Shown here in pieces: positions 43,535-52,423 of a DNA stretch of 64,000 bases. Origin of the DNA: Flexivirga caeni (GTDB lineage Bacteria; Actinomycetota; Actinomycetes; Actinomycetales; Dermatophilaceae); assembly GCF_003724155.1 (NCBI RefSeq), contig NZ_RJJQ01000019.1, positions 1 through 64,000 on the forward strand, in the 5' to 3' direction. A program made the translations under genes and the position numbers. The notes beneath the pieces are model-generated. The model did not search any database. It was not told the origin of the DNA and saw nothing but the letters and a program-made list of their open reading frames with translations. The stretch's first letter is position 1. Each line of letters begins with the position of its first letter.

Positions 43535-45283
43535 GTGCAAGCCATCGGCGAGAACACCGTGCTGGCACAGCGCTACGCGCTGACCCGCAAGCTCGCGAGC
43601 CGATCGGGCGACGAGACGGACGCCGAACCTGGCTCGTCACCTCGTGAAGTCTGGATCGCCACCGACTCGACCCTGGATCGCGAAGTCACCGCGACTGTCT
43701 TCCCCGCCGATTTCGAGTATGCCGAGGCCGCTCTCGATAGCGCCCGCCGTGCTGCCGGTGTCGAGGACCATCATCTGCCACGCGTGCTCGACGTCGGCAC
43801 CGAGAATGGCACGGCATACGTCATCTCCGAGGCCTTGCACGGCTCGGAGTCCATCGCCGCGATGTTGCAGTTCGACTCGCTGCCGGCCGAGGAGGTGCGG
43901 CGGCTGATCGGGGAGTCCGCCAGTGGCCTCGGCTCCGCGGCCGTCCGCGGACTGCACCACCTACAGCTCACGCCGCACGACATCGTCTGTTCGCCCACCG
44001 GCGCGGTCTCGGTGCTCGGGCTGCCGACCGATGCGGCGCTGGCCGGTGCCGACGACCTGCCCGCCGACGAGGCGTCCCGCATCGACACCCTCGATCTTGT
44101 CCGCACGCTCTATGCCGGCCTGACCGGCCTCTGGCCCGGGGACCGGCCGGTCCCCGGGCTGCGCGACGTGACCCGCCGCGCGGACGGCGAACTGCCCGCA
44201 CCCAGCGAGCTGGTCCCGGGTGTGCCCGGTGACCTCGACGCGCTGTGCCGCACCACGCTGAATGCCGACGAAGGGCCACGGACCCCGAGCGAACTCGCCC
44301 GGCAGCTTGCGCCCTGGTCCTCCGAACGCGTCACCGCGTCCGGCCGCCGTCCGACCGGCGCCGATGAGCGTTCCGGTGCGGCATTGCAGTCTCTCCCTGG
44401 TGGCAACCGTCGCCCGGGTAAAGCTCCGCGCGATGACCGGCGGGTCGCGGACAGCGCGCAGGATGCGACCGCGGAAGTGCCGGTCGGTGCGATCCGGGCC
44501 GCGGTGGCTGCCGACGGAGACGAAACCACTCAGTTGTCCGCGGTCGATCTGAAGAAGGCGCGGGAACGCACGGCGACTCCTCCCGTTGACCCGGTCGACG
44601 ACTACGACCCGTCGTTCACCGAGCTCGAACCGCCCGTCCCGGGTCTCGGCGGCGACTTCGAGCCGGACCGCAAATCCAGCCGCCTGGCGCTGGTACTGAT
44701 CGTGCTTCTCGTGCTGGTCGCGATGGTCTTCGCCGCCGTCGGGCTGCGCGGCATCGGCCGTTCCTCCGCCTCGTCGCACCCGAGCACGCACGCGCCGGCG
44801 CCGAGTTCGTCGGGCGCGCACGCTCGGAGTTCGTCGGCGAAGCCCGCGCCCGCCCCCAAGCTCATCCCGATCGCGGCGATCTCGGCATACGGCGTCGGCG
44901 GCGGGCAATACACCGGCTACGCCTCGCTGGCGACCGACTCCAGCCCCGACACCTACTGGCGCACCTTCATCTACCGCACCGCCAACTTCGGCGGCCTGAC
45001 CAACGGCACCGGGCTGCTGCTCAACCTCGGGAGCACGCAGGCGGTCAAGAGCCTGAAGATCACCACGACCGGCGGTGACTCGACCATCAAGTTCTTCCTC
45101 AGCGACCAGATCGAGGCGGTCAGCACGCGCACCCCGGCGGCGACTGCCACCGGGTCGGGAACCCAGACGGTCGATCTGGGTGGAGCCAAGGGTAAGTACC
45201 TCACCATCTGGGTCACCTCGCTGAGCAAGCAAGCGGACGGGTCGTTCCAGGAGCGGATCAACGACGTCAAGGTCTACTCGTGA
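43535..45283 (+). CDS. Pseudokinase with transmembrane helix and extracellular domain (MurJ partner)
   Basis: About 582 residues. The kinase-like domain (about 10-270) starts LAQRYALTRKLASR but lacks catalytic motifs: HRD is replaced by LTPHDIV and DFG by a LGLP segment. A disordered middle leads to one membrane helix (LALVLIVLLVLVAMVFAAVGL) near residue 390 and a C-terminal extracytoplasmic domain (YTGYASLATDSSPDTYWRT; beta-sandwich-like) related to discoidin-type modules. In mycobacteria the pseudokinase of MviN recruits a FHA-domain regulator when phosphorylated; a similar wall-regulation role is inferred. The GTG at 43535 has GGAG upstream. It overlaps sigM by four bases. Confidence 0.85.
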   Translation: MQAIGENTVLAQRYALTRKLASRSGDETDAEPGSSPREVWIATDSTLDREVTATVFPADFEYAEAALDSARRAAGVEDHHLPRVLDVGTENGTAYVISEALHGSESIAAMLQFDSLPAEEVRRLIGESASGLGSAAVRGLHHLQLTPHDIVCSPTGAVSVLGLPTDAALAGADDLPADEASRIDTLDLVRTLYAGLTGLWPGDRPVPGLRDVTRRADGELPAPSELVPGVPGDLDALCRTTLNADEGPRTPSELARQLAPWSSERVTASGRRPTGADERSGAALQSLPGGNRRPGKAPRDDRRVADSAQDATAEVPVGAIRAAVAADGDETTQLSAVDLKKARERTATPPVDPVDDYDPSFTELEPPVPGLGGDFEPDRKSSRLALVLIVLLVLVAMVFAAVGLRGIGRSSASSHPSTHAPAPSSSGAHARSSSAKPAPAPKLIPIAAISAYGVGGGQYTGYASLATDSSPDTYWRTFIYRTANFGGLTNGTGLLLNLGSTQAVKSLKITTTGGDSTIKFFLSDQIEAVSTRTPAATATGSGTQTVDLGGAKGKYLTIWVTSLSKQADGSFQERINDVKVYS

Positions 45284-45846
45284 CCGAGCGACCACCGAGC
45301 GAACTCGACGACCGCGAACTCCTGGCCGCGCACTGTGCCGGCGACCCGGACGCGTTCGGTGAGTTGTTCCGCCGCCACAGGGACCGCATGTGGGCTGTGG
45401 CCCTACGCACCACCCGCGACCCCGAACTCGCCGCCGACGCGGTGCAGGACGGTTTCATCTCGGCGTTCCGGCGGGCCGACTCATTCCGTGGCGACGCGCA
45501 GGTCACCACCTGGCTGCACCGCATCATCGTCAATGCGTGCCTCGATCGGCTGCGCCGGATCAAGCCGACCAGCGAACTGCCCGAATACGACCTCGCCGAC
45601 CGGCACGACGCCCACTCCAGCACCGTCATCAGGCTGGACGTGCAGGAGGCGCTGGCGAAGATTCCCGAGGGGCAGCGCCTCGCGCTCACCCTGGTGGACA
45701 TGCAGGGTCTGCCCGTCGTCGAGGCCGCCGCGGTGCTCGGCGTCGCCGAAGGCACGATCAAATCCCGGTGCGCTCGCGGCCGCACCGCACTGGCCGAATT
45801 GCTCCGTGACAAACACGGCGACGGGTATGTCGGTGGCACTTCGTGA
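45280..45846 (+). CDS. sigM: ECF sigma factor SigM
   Basis: 188 residues. Region 2 has DPDAFGELFRRHRDRMW and AADAVQDGFISAFRRA with a TTWLHRIIVNACLDRLRR core; region 4 has LPVVEAAAVLGVAEGTIKSRCARGR, the HTH. The GTG start overlaps the pseudokinase stop (GTGA). The same gene order gives SigM in mycobacteria. It should direct transcription of an envelope or stress regulon and is probably held by the product of the next gene. Confidence 0.94.
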   Translation: MTERPPSELDDRELLAAHCAGDPDAFGELFRRHRDRMWAVALRTTRDPELAADAVQDGFISAFRRADSFRGDAQVTTWLHRIIVNACLDRLRRIKPTSELPEYDLADRHDAHSSTVIRLDVQEALAKIPEGQRLALTLVDMQGLPVVEAAAVLGVAEGTIKSRCARGRTALAELLRDKHGDGYVGGTS

Positions 45847-45930
45847 CCGATGGAACCTGCACCCCCTCCCACGCGTCCGACCCGCGACTGATGTTGGTGT
45901 CCCCCAACCGTGCGGTCCTCGCGACCGGAC

Positions 45931-45956
45931 GGAACCCCAACCGTGCATTTGTCGTC
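45931..45956 (+). promoter_or_regulatory. ECF-type promoter before the anti-sigma gene
   Basis: GGAAC (45931-45935) and CGTC (45953-45956) are separated by 17 bases, matching the general ECF promoter pattern. It would let SigM drive its own putative antagonist. A duplicated CCCCAACCGTGC overlaps the site. Confidence 0.5.
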
Positions 45957-45985
45957 TCAGCTGCTGAACCGATTGGAGGAAGGCC

Positions 45986-46690
45986 GTGACGACACCTCCC
46001 GAAGACTTCGAGAACGACCCGACAGGCATGCGCGATCTGCTGCGTTCGCTGCCGGACCCGGGTCCGATGCCACCCGAGGTGGCGGACCGCATCACTGCTG
46101 CCCTCGTCCTGGAACAGCAACAACGCGCGAGTTCCGATCACAGCAACGTGACTCCGCTGACCCGCCCCGACCGACCGGCCGGCACGGCACGGCCGGCGTC
46201 GCGCAAGTGGCTGCAAGTCGTCGGCGGACTCGTGGCCGCAGCCGCGGTGGCGGCGGTCGCCGTCGTGGGCGTGAACTCGCTGCACCACGACAACGCGCCG
46301 ACGTCGGCCGTTCCGTCGCCGACCTCGGTGAGCGGCGACCAACTGGCCGAGCGGGTGCACGTCCAGAGCAGCGGCACCAACTACACGCCGGCGAACTTCA
46401 ACGCGCAGGCCGCCAGTATGGCGACCGACACCTCCGCGACGAAGCCGGATCCGTCGCTGATCACCGACTTCGGGTCGATCACCAAGCGTGCCGCGCTGCT
46501 CGGATGTGCGCGATCCATCGCCGGCGCGCTGCTGGACGACCCGTCCAGCATCAAGGTCGACCTGGCCACGTTCGAGGGCAAGCCCGCGGTCGTGATCGTG
46601 GTCACCAATGCCGGCAAGCGCACTGCATTCGCCGTGTCGAGGACCTGCAGCCGCAACGAGCAGCCCTACGCAGCCCCGCGCGTCGTATGA
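45986..46690 (+). CDS. Putative anti-SigM factor (membrane protein)
   Basis: 234 residues. A short cytoplasmic N-terminal domain (MRDLLRSLPDPGPMPPEVADRI) is followed by one membrane helix (VGGLVAAAAVAAVAVVGVNSL, about 82-103) and an extracytoplasmic beta-rich domain with two Cys (LLGCARS...SRTCSRN). Organisation and position right after sigM fit the mycobacterial RsmA (Rv3912) type anti-sigma factor. The GTG at 45986 follows GGAGGAAGG. The 139-base gap from sigM contains an ECF-like promoter. Confidence 0.75.
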   Translation: MTTPPEDFENDPTGMRDLLRSLPDPGPMPPEVADRITAALVLEQQQRASSDHSNVTPLTRPDRPAGTARPASRKWLQVVGGLVAAAAVAAVAVVGVNSLHHDNAPTSAVPSPTSVSGDQLAERVHVQSSGTNYTPANFNAQAASMATDTSATKPDPSLITDFGSITKRAALLGCARSIAGALLDDPSSIKVDLATFEGKPAVVIVVTNAGKRTAFAVSRTCSRNEQPYAAPRVV

Positions 46691-46713
46691 ACGAGACTCC
46701 GCGCAGACGGCAC

Positions 46714-46739
46714 GGAACAATCGCCACCTAGGATCTGTT
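46714..46739 (+). promoter_or_regulatory. SigR/SigH-type promoter of trxB-trxA
   Basis: GGAAC (46714-46718) and GTT (46737-46739), 18 bases apart, match the disulfide-stress sigma factor consensus known for Streptomyces SigR and mycobacterial SigH. It lies 77 bases before the trxB start codon. The thioredoxin system is a classic target of these sigma factors. Confidence 0.6.
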
Positions 46740-46815
46740 GTGCAAGCAGGCAGATTCTGCGGTGGCCTGGCGCACTCTCGTGGCGGGCCCCGCCATACGA
46801 CCCGAAGGAACCTCC

Positions 46816-47787
46816 GTGAGCGAGCCTCGCAACCTCATCATCATCGGCTCCGGCCCGGCCGGTTACACGGCCGCTGTGTATGCCGCGCGCGCCAACCTGC
46901 ACCCGCTGGTCTTCGAGGGCTCGGTGACCGCGGGCGGTGCGTTGATGAACACCACCGAGGTCGAGAACTACCCGGGTTTCGCGGACGGCATCACGGGTCC
47001 GGAACTCATGATGCAGATGCGTGAGCAGGCCGAGCGATTCGGCGCCGACCTGGTCCGCGACGACGCCACTGCGGTCGACCTGACCGGCCCGGTGAAGCGC
47101 GTCACCGACGGCGAGGGCAACGTCCACGAAGCCAGTGCGGTCATCCTCGCGATGGGATCGGCATACCGGGAGCTGGGTCTGACCGACGAGAAGCGCCTGT
47201 CCGGTCACGGCGTCTCCTGGTGCGCGACATGCGACGGAGCGTTCTTCCGCGATCAGGACATCATGGTCGTGGGCGGCGGCGACTCGGCGATCGAGGAAGC
47301 CACCTTCCTCACCCGCTTCGCCAGGAAGGTGACCTTGGTGCACCGTCGGGACGAGCTGCGTGCTTCCAAGATCATGGCTGACCGGGCCGTCGCCAACGAC
47401 AAGATCGAGTTCGCCTGGAACAGCGCGATCGTCGGCATCCACGGGGACCCGAAGGTCAGCTCGGTCACGCTGCAGGACACCGTCACCGGCGCAACCCGCG
47501 ACGTCGACACGTCCGCGGTCTTCGTGGCCATCGGTCACCTGCCGCGCAACGAGCTCATCCTCGGCCAGGTCGACACCGACGCCGAGGGCTACGTGCTCGT
47601 CGGCGCGAGCACGACCGCCACCAACCTGCCGGGAGTCTTCGCCTGCGGCGACCTGGTCGACCACACCTACCGGCAGGCCATCACCGCAGCCGGCTCTGGC
47701 TGCGCCGCCGCCCTCGACGCGGAGCGCTTCCTTGCCGACGCCGAGTCGGTCGCGCCGTCACTGGCCGACGCAACCGTTGACGCCTGA
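46816..47787 (+). CDS. trxB: Thioredoxin reductase
   Basis: 323 residues. FAD site [17 protein letters not shown], redox motif CATC (WCATCDG), NADPH site [11 protein letters not shown] and C-terminal [18 protein letters not shown]. It reduces thioredoxin with NADPH. GTG at 46816 follows GAAGGA. It heads a two-gene operon with trxA and has a SigR-type promoter upstream. Confidence 0.97.
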   Translation: MSEPRNLIIIGSGPAGYTAAVYAARANLHPLVFEGSVTAGGALMNTTEVENYPGFADGITGPELMMQMREQAERFGADLVRDDATAVDLTGPVKRVTDGEGNVHEASAVILAMGSAYRELGLTDEKRLSGHGVSWCATCDGAFFRDQDIMVVGGGDSAIEEATFLTRFARKVTLVHRRDELRASKIMADRAVANDKIEFAWNSAIVGIHGDPKVSSVTLQDTVTGATRDVDTSAVFVAIGHLPRNELILGQVDTDAEGYVLVGASTTATNLPGVFACGDLVDHTYRQAITAAGSGCAAALDAERFLADAESVAPSLADATVDA

Positions 47788-47853
47788 CCGTCGATCCTGT
47801 TCATTTCCAGCGAAATTCAGCCACACCAGATAGGGAAAGGACCCACACACACC

Positions 47854-48183
47854 ATGGGTGCACACACCAAGGACACGTCCGACGCGACCTTCGAGGCCGA
47901 CGTCCTCAAGAGCGACAAGCCGGTGCTCGTCGACTTCTGGGCGCCCTGGTGCGGTCCGTGCAAGATGATCGCCCCGATCATCGACGAGATCGCCGAGGCC
48001 AACGCCGACAAGCTCACCGTCGTCAAGCTGAACACCGACGACAACCCGGCCACCTCCGCGAAGTACGGCATCACCGGCATCCCGACCCTGAACGTTTACC
48101 AGAACGGCGAGGTCGTCAAGAGCATCGTCGGCGTCATGCCGAAGCCGAAGCTGGTCAAGGAACTCGAGCCCTTCATCGGCTGA
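47854..48183 (+). CDS. trxA: Thioredoxin
   Basis: 109 residues with the WCGPC redox site (VLVDFWAPWCGPCKM, in part), conserved cis-Pro in GIPTL and DDNPATSAKYGI. It is a general protein disulfide reductant. The ribosome site GAAAGGA precedes the ATG, and a terminator follows. In mycobacteria the next gene is cwlM; here an unrelated island follows. Confidence 0.97.
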   Translation: MGAHTKDTSDATFEADVLKSDKPVLVDFWAPWCGPCKMIAPIIDEIAEANADKLTVVKLNTDDNPATSAKYGITGIPTLNVYQNGEVVKSIVGVMPKPKLVKELEPFIG

Positions 48184-48203
48184 GTTCTTTCAGCAACTCC
48201 GCA

Positions 48204-48233
48204 GAGCGGCGTCCCGGGTTCGGGGCGCCGCTC
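48204..48233 (+). terminator. Terminator of trxB-trxA
   Basis: GAGCGGCG (48204-48211) pairs with CGCCGCTC (48226-48233), with extra inner CCC/GGG pairing, starting 20 bases past the trxA stop. Confidence 0.75.
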
Positions 48234-48260
48234 TTCGCGTGTGGGCTCCACATCAGCGCG

Positions 48261-48367
48261 TGGCTGGGTCTGGGGTGGTGGCTACGCCGCGTGACCGGGC
48301 TCACTCCGCTCGCTCCGCTAGCGCTCCGCTTCGCTGCATAGGCCCGGCCCCACGACGCACCCACCAC
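48261..48367 (+). repeat. Dispersed repeat A, copy 1
   Basis: About 105 bases including TGGCTGGGT, GGCTACG, GGCTCACTCCG, CTCCGCTAGCGCTCCG, CATAGGCC and CGACGCACCC. The same blocks in the same order occur in inverse orientation at 50023-50146. The copies differ by small indels and substitutions. Neither is coding. It is bordered on the right by a second repeat (B). Confidence 0.75.
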
Positions 48368-48381
48368 CCTTGGTTGTGACC

Positions 48382-48411
48382 CTGATCGTGTTGGCCACCA
48401 ACAGTTTTCGT
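48382..48411 (+). repeat. Dispersed repeat B, copy 1
   Basis: A 30-base element whose right part reads TTGGCCACCAACAGTTTTCG. It matches 49839-49868 at 27 of 30 positions in the same orientation. The core TTGG...CCAA is a short dyad. Confidence 0.75.
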
Positions 48412-48495
48412 GCCACTCCTGTCCAACGACGTGATGGGCTTGGCGGATGTTGGCCGTGCCGACAATCTGCTGCGCAGACAACCCGCGCCTGACGA

Positions 48496-49071
48496 TCAGT
48501 TCGTCGGGTGAGCCGGGGTGGAGGCAGTCACAAACTGTCGAATCTGCGTGGCGTGAGCGGTGGTGTGCCCCACCAGGCTCGTCACGATCGATGCGTAGGG
48601 TCTGCCGCCATAGCGGTGGCCCGGAGGAAGTGGGGCTGCTGCCTGCTCCTCGGTGAGGTCGGCCAGAGTGTCCTGGACCCGCCGACGGCAGTACTCGGCA
48701 TACTGGCCAATCTCGATCTTCGACCAGGGCTCGCGCAGCCCGGCAAATGTCCGCCAGTGCGGGCTGCCGGTGAAAGGGGCCGGCGGAGCCCACGCCTCCA
48801 ACTCGCCCGCGAGGTCGTAGTCGAGGACCTCAAGCGTGTGCCATGCCACGCTCCACGGCGTCGACCACTTCTGCACCAGCGCTTCGCGTTCTGCCGGCTC
48901 GGAGACCAGCCTGCCCTCCACGTCGCGGGTCTCCCCGATGATCTCGGCCGGATCGACCCACCACATCGGGACCCGCCACAGCTCCTCCGGACAGTCCCGC
49001 ACCACACGTGCCAGCAACTCGACTACCTCGTCGAGGCCCTGCCGGACACTCGCGCACCAGATCGAGGACAT
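48496..49071 (-). CDS. DinB-like protein (DUF664/DinB superfamily)
   Basis: 191 residues of four-helix-bundle type. Likely metal ligands are His in WHTLEVLDYD and the HxxxH pair in GHTTAHATQIRQF. The start motif SVRQGLDEVVELLARVV is also family-like. DinB-fold proteins include thiol transferases using mycothiol or bacillithiol; many members are uncharacterised. The ATG at 49071 has only a weak ribosome site. It lies in the island between trxA and parB and is not part of the conserved origin gene order. Confidence 0.8.
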   Translation of the reverse strand: MSSIWCASVRQGLDEVVELLARVVRDCPEELWRVPMWWVDPAEIIGETRDVEGRLVSEPAEREALVQKWSTPWSVAWHTLEVLDYDLAGELEAWAPPAPFTGSPHWRTFAGLREPWSKIEIGQYAEYCRRRVQDTLADLTEEQAAAPLPPGHRYGGRPYASIVTSLVGHTTAHATQIRQFVTASTPAHPTN

Positions 49072-49243
49072 ATGGTCAGCCTATTGCGACTCTCGTCCAC
49101 AAGCTGTTGGTCCTGCGGGAACAGCGCGCCCGAGTGGGTAGTTACTGCCGAGTATGAGAGAGATACTCGCCGGTAAGTGACCACTCGGGACAGGCGTCGC
49201 GGTTCACGCTCCGCAGCAGTTCTGCCGACGACGGCAGTTTCGA

Positions 49244-49780
49244 TCAGTCGGCGGTCGCCACGAACAGTTCAAGCTGCTGGTCGTAATACCTGTGGGTAGA
49301 CCCGAGATGCGTCATCCCGAGGCGTTGGCACACTCGTTGGGAGCGGACGTTCTCCGGGTCGGTCACGGCGACGACGCGGGTGAGGCCCGATCCGAACGCC
49401 TCGGTGAGGATGGCCGCAGCGGCCTCGGTGATGTATCCGTGGCCTGTGAATGAAGGATGCTGTCGCCATCCGATTTCAATGTCCTGCTGGTCGTGGCCAG
49501 CTGACGGTGGGATCGGCTTGAGGACGACGGCGCCGATGGGGACCCCATCGGCCGTGACAACGCACCACCAGCCGCGTCCGGGGGTTTGCGTCTCGATGAC
49601 GCTGGCGATCCACTCCTGCGCCTCCCCGAGAGTCCGTTGTGCGCACGAGGGGACGAATCTGACGAGGTCGGGATGCTGATGTACGGCCAGCACAAACGGT
49701 GCGTCGTCCGCGGTGAATCGCCGGAGGAGGAGTCGCTCCGTGGTGTATTCACTCAGCGACGTCGCTCTGCCGGAATCCAT
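49244..49780 (-). CDS. GNAT-family N-acetyltransferase
   Basis: 178 residues. TERLLLRRFTADDAPFVLAV is the N-terminal strand/helix of RimJ/RimL-type GNATs, IGAVVLKPI forms the core strands, GWRQHPSFTGHGYITEAAAA holds the acetyl-CoA loop, and RVVAVTDPENVRSQRVCQRLGM is the late signature. It transfers an acetyl group to an unknown amine or protein N-terminus. ATG at 49780 is preferred; a longer frame upstream is non-coding. It belongs to the same island as the DinB-like gene. Confidence 0.88.
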   Translation of the reverse strand: MDSGRATSLSEYTTERLLLRRFTADDAPFVLAVHQHPDLVRFVPSCAQRTLGEAQEWIASVIETQTPGRGWWCVVTADGVPIGAVVLKPIPPSAGHDQQDIEIGWRQHPSFTGHGYITEAAAAILTEAFGSGLTRVVAVTDPENVRSQRVCQRLGMTHLGSTHRYYDQQLELFVATAD

Positions 49781-49838
49781 CGCCGCAGTGTGGCACAGCA
49801 AGGTCTTCCTGCCGCGGCAAGCTGCTACTTGTGGGTGT

Positions 49839-49868
49839 CTGATCGTTTTGGCTGCCAACAGTTTTCGT
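49839..49868 (+). repeat. Dispersed repeat B, copy 2
   Basis: A 30-base element, right part TTGGCTGCCAACAGTTTTCG, matching 48382-48411 at 27 of 30 positions in direct orientation. Confidence 0.75.
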
Positions 49869-50022
49869 CTCAGCACACGGTGGATCGACGACAAGTTTCG
49901 AGAGCGATTGGGTCAGGCGCAGCACCAGGCGGCCATGCCAACAGATCAACCCGAGCAGCGAGATCAATGCTGCCCCAAGGGATTCCAGTCAACCAGACGC
50001 TCAGGTGAGCTAGGGCAGCGGC

Positions 50023-50146
50023 GGGTGCGTCGTCGGGTCCGGCCTATGGAGTGGAACGGAGCGCTAGCGGAGTGCAACGGAGTGAGCCGGGCACGGCGGC
50101 GTAGCCGCCGCACACCAACGTAGCCGCCGCCGATCAACCCAGCCAC
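50023..50146 (-). repeat. Dispersed repeat A, copy 2 (inverted)
   Basis: Read on the minus strand it gives TGGCTGGGT, GGCTACG, GGCTCACTCCG, CTCCGCTAGCGCTCCG, CATAGGCC and CGACGCACCC in the order seen at 48261-48367, with an extra GGCTACG block. The inverted pair encloses the DinB-like and GNAT genes. Confidence 0.75.
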
Positions 50147-50179
50147 CGAGTCGCCAATCCCGCGACGCCGCAATGGAAT

Positions 50180-51250
50180 TCAGTCGCGACGCACGCCGAG
50201 CTGATCCATGATGCGATTCAGGTCCTCGACACTGGCGAACTCCACAGTCAGCCGGCCGTGAGTCTTCCCGAGGGCGATCTTGACGCGCGTGTCGAGCTGA
50301 TCCGACAGGGTTTCCGCGAGCGAGTCCAGCTGCGGGTGACGCTGGCCAGCGCGTGGGGAGCGGCGCGCCGGCTTCTCCTTGTCACCGCCGAGCGCCACGA
50401 TCTCCTCGGTGCTGCGGACCGAAAGACCTTCGGCGACGATGCGCTGTGCCAGCCGCTCCATGGCGGCGGCATCCGGGAGGCCGAGCAGTGCCCGAGCGTG
50501 CCCGGCCGACAGCACGCCCGCGGCAACACGGCGCTGCACCAGGGCCGGCAGTTTCAGTAGGCGCAGCGTGTTGCTGATCTGCGGCCGGGACCGGCCGATC
50601 CGGGTGGCGAGCTCCTCGTGGGTGCACTGGAAGTCGTCGAGCAGCTGGCCGTATGCCGCTGCTTCTTCGAGCGCGTTCAGCTGGGCGCGGTGCAGGTTCT
50701 CCAGCAGCGCGTCCCGCAGCATGTCGTCGTCGTCGGTGCTGCGGATGATCGCCGGGATGACGTCCTTGCTGGCGGCCTTGCTGGCGCGCAGCCGGCGTTC
50801 ACCCATGATCAGCTCATAGGAGACCCCCGACGCGGCGGCTTCGTCCGCGGCCAAACTGCGGACGACGATCGGCTGCAGCACGCCGATCTCGCGCACGCTG
50901 TGCACCAGCTCGGCGAGTTCGTCCTCGTCGAAGACCGTGCGCGGCTGACGCGGGTTGGGCCGGATCGAATCCACCGGAAGCTCCGCAAAGGTTGCGCCAG
51001 GGACTTCCTGCAAAGTCTCGGTGACTGCGGACGAGGCGTCGCCCTCATTCGGCGTCCCGGTGTTGGACGCGTCCGCCGCCGTGATGTTTCCCGTGAAACG
51101 TTCGCGCGCGCCAGCCCTTTCGGTGGCGAGTTTCGTTGCGGTTCCGGGGAAAAAGACGTCGGACGGTCGTGGCGCACCCGAGGCTGGTGCTGGTGCAGTG
51201 GGGATCAGGGCACCGAGGCCGCGCCCCAGTCCGCGTCGTTTTTCGGTCAC
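50180..51250 (-). CDS. parB: Chromosome partitioning protein ParB
   Basis: 356 residues. The N-terminal [17 protein letters not shown] peptide is the ParA-contact motif; the central domain has [22 protein letters not shown] and GERRLRAS (CTP/arginine patch region), then the HTH and a C-terminal dimerisation domain. It loads on parS sites to organise the origin. GTG at 51250 overlaps the parA stop (GTGA). A parS site lies in its own coding sequence. Confidence 0.97.
   Translation of the reverse strand: MTEKRRGLGRGLGALIPTAPAPASGAPRPSDVFFPGTATKLATERAGARERFTGNITAADASNTGTPNEGDASSAVTETLQEVPGATFAELPVDSIRPNPRQPRTVFDEDELAELVHSVREIGVLQPIVVRSLAADEAAASGVSYELIMGERRLRASKAASKDVIPAIIRSTDDDDMLRDALLENLHRAQLNALEEAAAYGQLLDDFQCTHEELATRIGRSRPQISNTLRLLKLPALVQRRVAAGVLSAGHARALLGLPDAAAMERLAQRIVAEGLSVRSTEEIVALGGDKEKPARRSPRAGQRHPQLDSLAETLSDQLDTRVKIALGKTHGRLTVEFASVEDLNRIMDQLGVRRD
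51085..51100. promoter_or_regulatory. parS site 1 (in parB)
   Basis: TGTTTCCCGTGAAACG differs from the consensus TGTTTCACGTGAAACA at two positions. It lies inside the parB coding region. Confidence 0.85.
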
Positions 51251-52353
51251 CGGGCAATCGTAGTGCTCCGCGCACCGAGCTCTTTCGCAGCCTCGGCGTA
51301 GGAGAGCGCACCGCTGCTCGACGGATCGTAGGTCAGCACCGTCTGCCCGTGGCTGGGGGCTTCGGAGATCCGCACCGACCGCGGAATCGTCGCCTTCAGC
51401 ACCTGCTCGCTGAAATGCGTCCGCACTTCGTCGGCGACCTGGGCCGATAGCCGGGTGCGGGCGTCATACATCGTCAGCAGGATGGTCGACACGTGTAACT
51501 CCGGGTTCAAGTGCGCCCGGATCAACTCGATGTTCTTCAGCAGCTGACTGAGTCCTTCCAGCGCGTAATACTCGCACTGAATCGGGATGAACACCTCACG
51601 AGCCGCAACGAATGCATTCACGGTGAGCAGGCCGAGGCTCGGCGGGCAGTCGATCAGGATGAAGTCGAAGATGCCCGCGTCGCCGGGCTGCTGCTGATAG
51701 TGATCGATAGCGCGCTTCAGCCGGGATTCCCGCGCGACCAGCGACACGAGTTCCAGTTCGGCGCCCGCCAGGTCGATCGTCGCCGGAGCGCACCACAGGC
51801 CCGGTATGTCGGGGCACTCCTGCAGCACGCTTGCAAGCTCCTGATCGTCCACGACGACGTCATACACGCTCGGCACTTCCGCATGATGCGGTATGCCGAG
51901 GGCTGTGCTGGCGTTGCCTTGCGGATCGATGTCGATGACCAGGACCCGCAACCCGAACTGGGCCAGCGCAGCGGCGACATTGACGGTTGTCGTGGTCTTC
52001 CCGACGCCACCCTTCTGATTCGAGACCGTCAGCACCCGTGGCTCAGCTGGCTTGGGTATGGCGCTGCTCGCCAGCACCTCACGGCGGCGCACCTGGTCCG
52101 CCAGCTCGTCAGCGATCGGAGCCGACCGCCGGCCCGGGTCGGGTGCAGCCGTTTCACGGGAAACGACCGCGGTTTCCAACTCCGGTGTTTCCCGTGAAAC
52201 ATCGGCAGGCTCGGCCACACCAGCGGGCACAGGTTGCAGTGGACCCACTGCAACCGCCGGGTGCAGCAGGGCTGCGTTCTGCCAGCCCACCGGTTCCGGC
52301 GATTCGGACGCGGCCGCTGCTCCGTGCCATCCGGTGGGGAATGAAGTGGTCAC
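51247..52353 (-). CDS. parA: Chromosome partitioning ATPase ParA (Soj)
   Basis: 368 residues. The deviant Walker A motif is KGGVGKTT ([14 protein letters not shown]), followed by DIDPQGNAS and [10 protein letters not shown] non-conserved N-terminal extension of about 100 residues includes two VSRET peptides, which are simply the translation of two embedded parS sites. ParA moves ParB-origin complexes. The ATG at 52353 may be further upstream than needed, since ParA cores begin near residue 105, but the reading frame is intact. Confidence 0.96.
   Translation of the reverse strand: MTTSFPTGWHGAAAASESPEPVGWQNAALLHPAVAVGPLQPVPAGVAEPADVSRETPELETAVVSRETAAPDPGRRSAPIADELADQVRRREVLASSAIPKPAEPRVLTVSNQKGGVGKTTTTVNVAAALAQFGLRVLVIDIDPQGNASTALGIPHHAEVPSVYDVVVDDQELASVLQECPDIPGLWCAPATIDLAGAELELVSLVARESRLKRAIDHYQQQPGDAGIFDFILIDCPPSLGLLTVNAFVAAREVFIPIQCEYYALEGLSQLLKNIELIRAHLNPELHVSTILLTMYDARTRLSAQVADEVRTHFSEQVLKATIPRSVRISEAPSHGQTVLTYDPSSSGALSYAEAAKELGARSTTIAR
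52150..52165. promoter_or_regulatory. parS site 2 (in parA)
   Basis: CGTTTCACGGGAAACG, a near-palindromic parS variant, codes for part of a VSRET peptide in ParA. Confidence 0.85.
52186..52201. promoter_or_regulatory. parS site 3 (in parA)
   Basis: TGTTTCCCGTGAAACA matches the consensus at 15 of 16 positions, 20 bases from site 2. The pair probably forms a ParB nucleation site near oriC. Confidence 0.9.
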
Positions 52354-52423
52354 AGGGGTCGCCTCTCCGAGGTCGTCTCGTCACTGGTGGCCAAGTCGCA
52401 GCCCGGAGGCCGAGGTGCCACGC

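Larger units (their letters stand above)
49781..50179. other. Gene-free right side of the trxA-parB island
   Basis: About 400 bases with no gene I can support. It contains repeat B copy 2 near its left part and repeat A copy 2 near its right part, with unrecognised sequence between. Confidence 0.55.
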
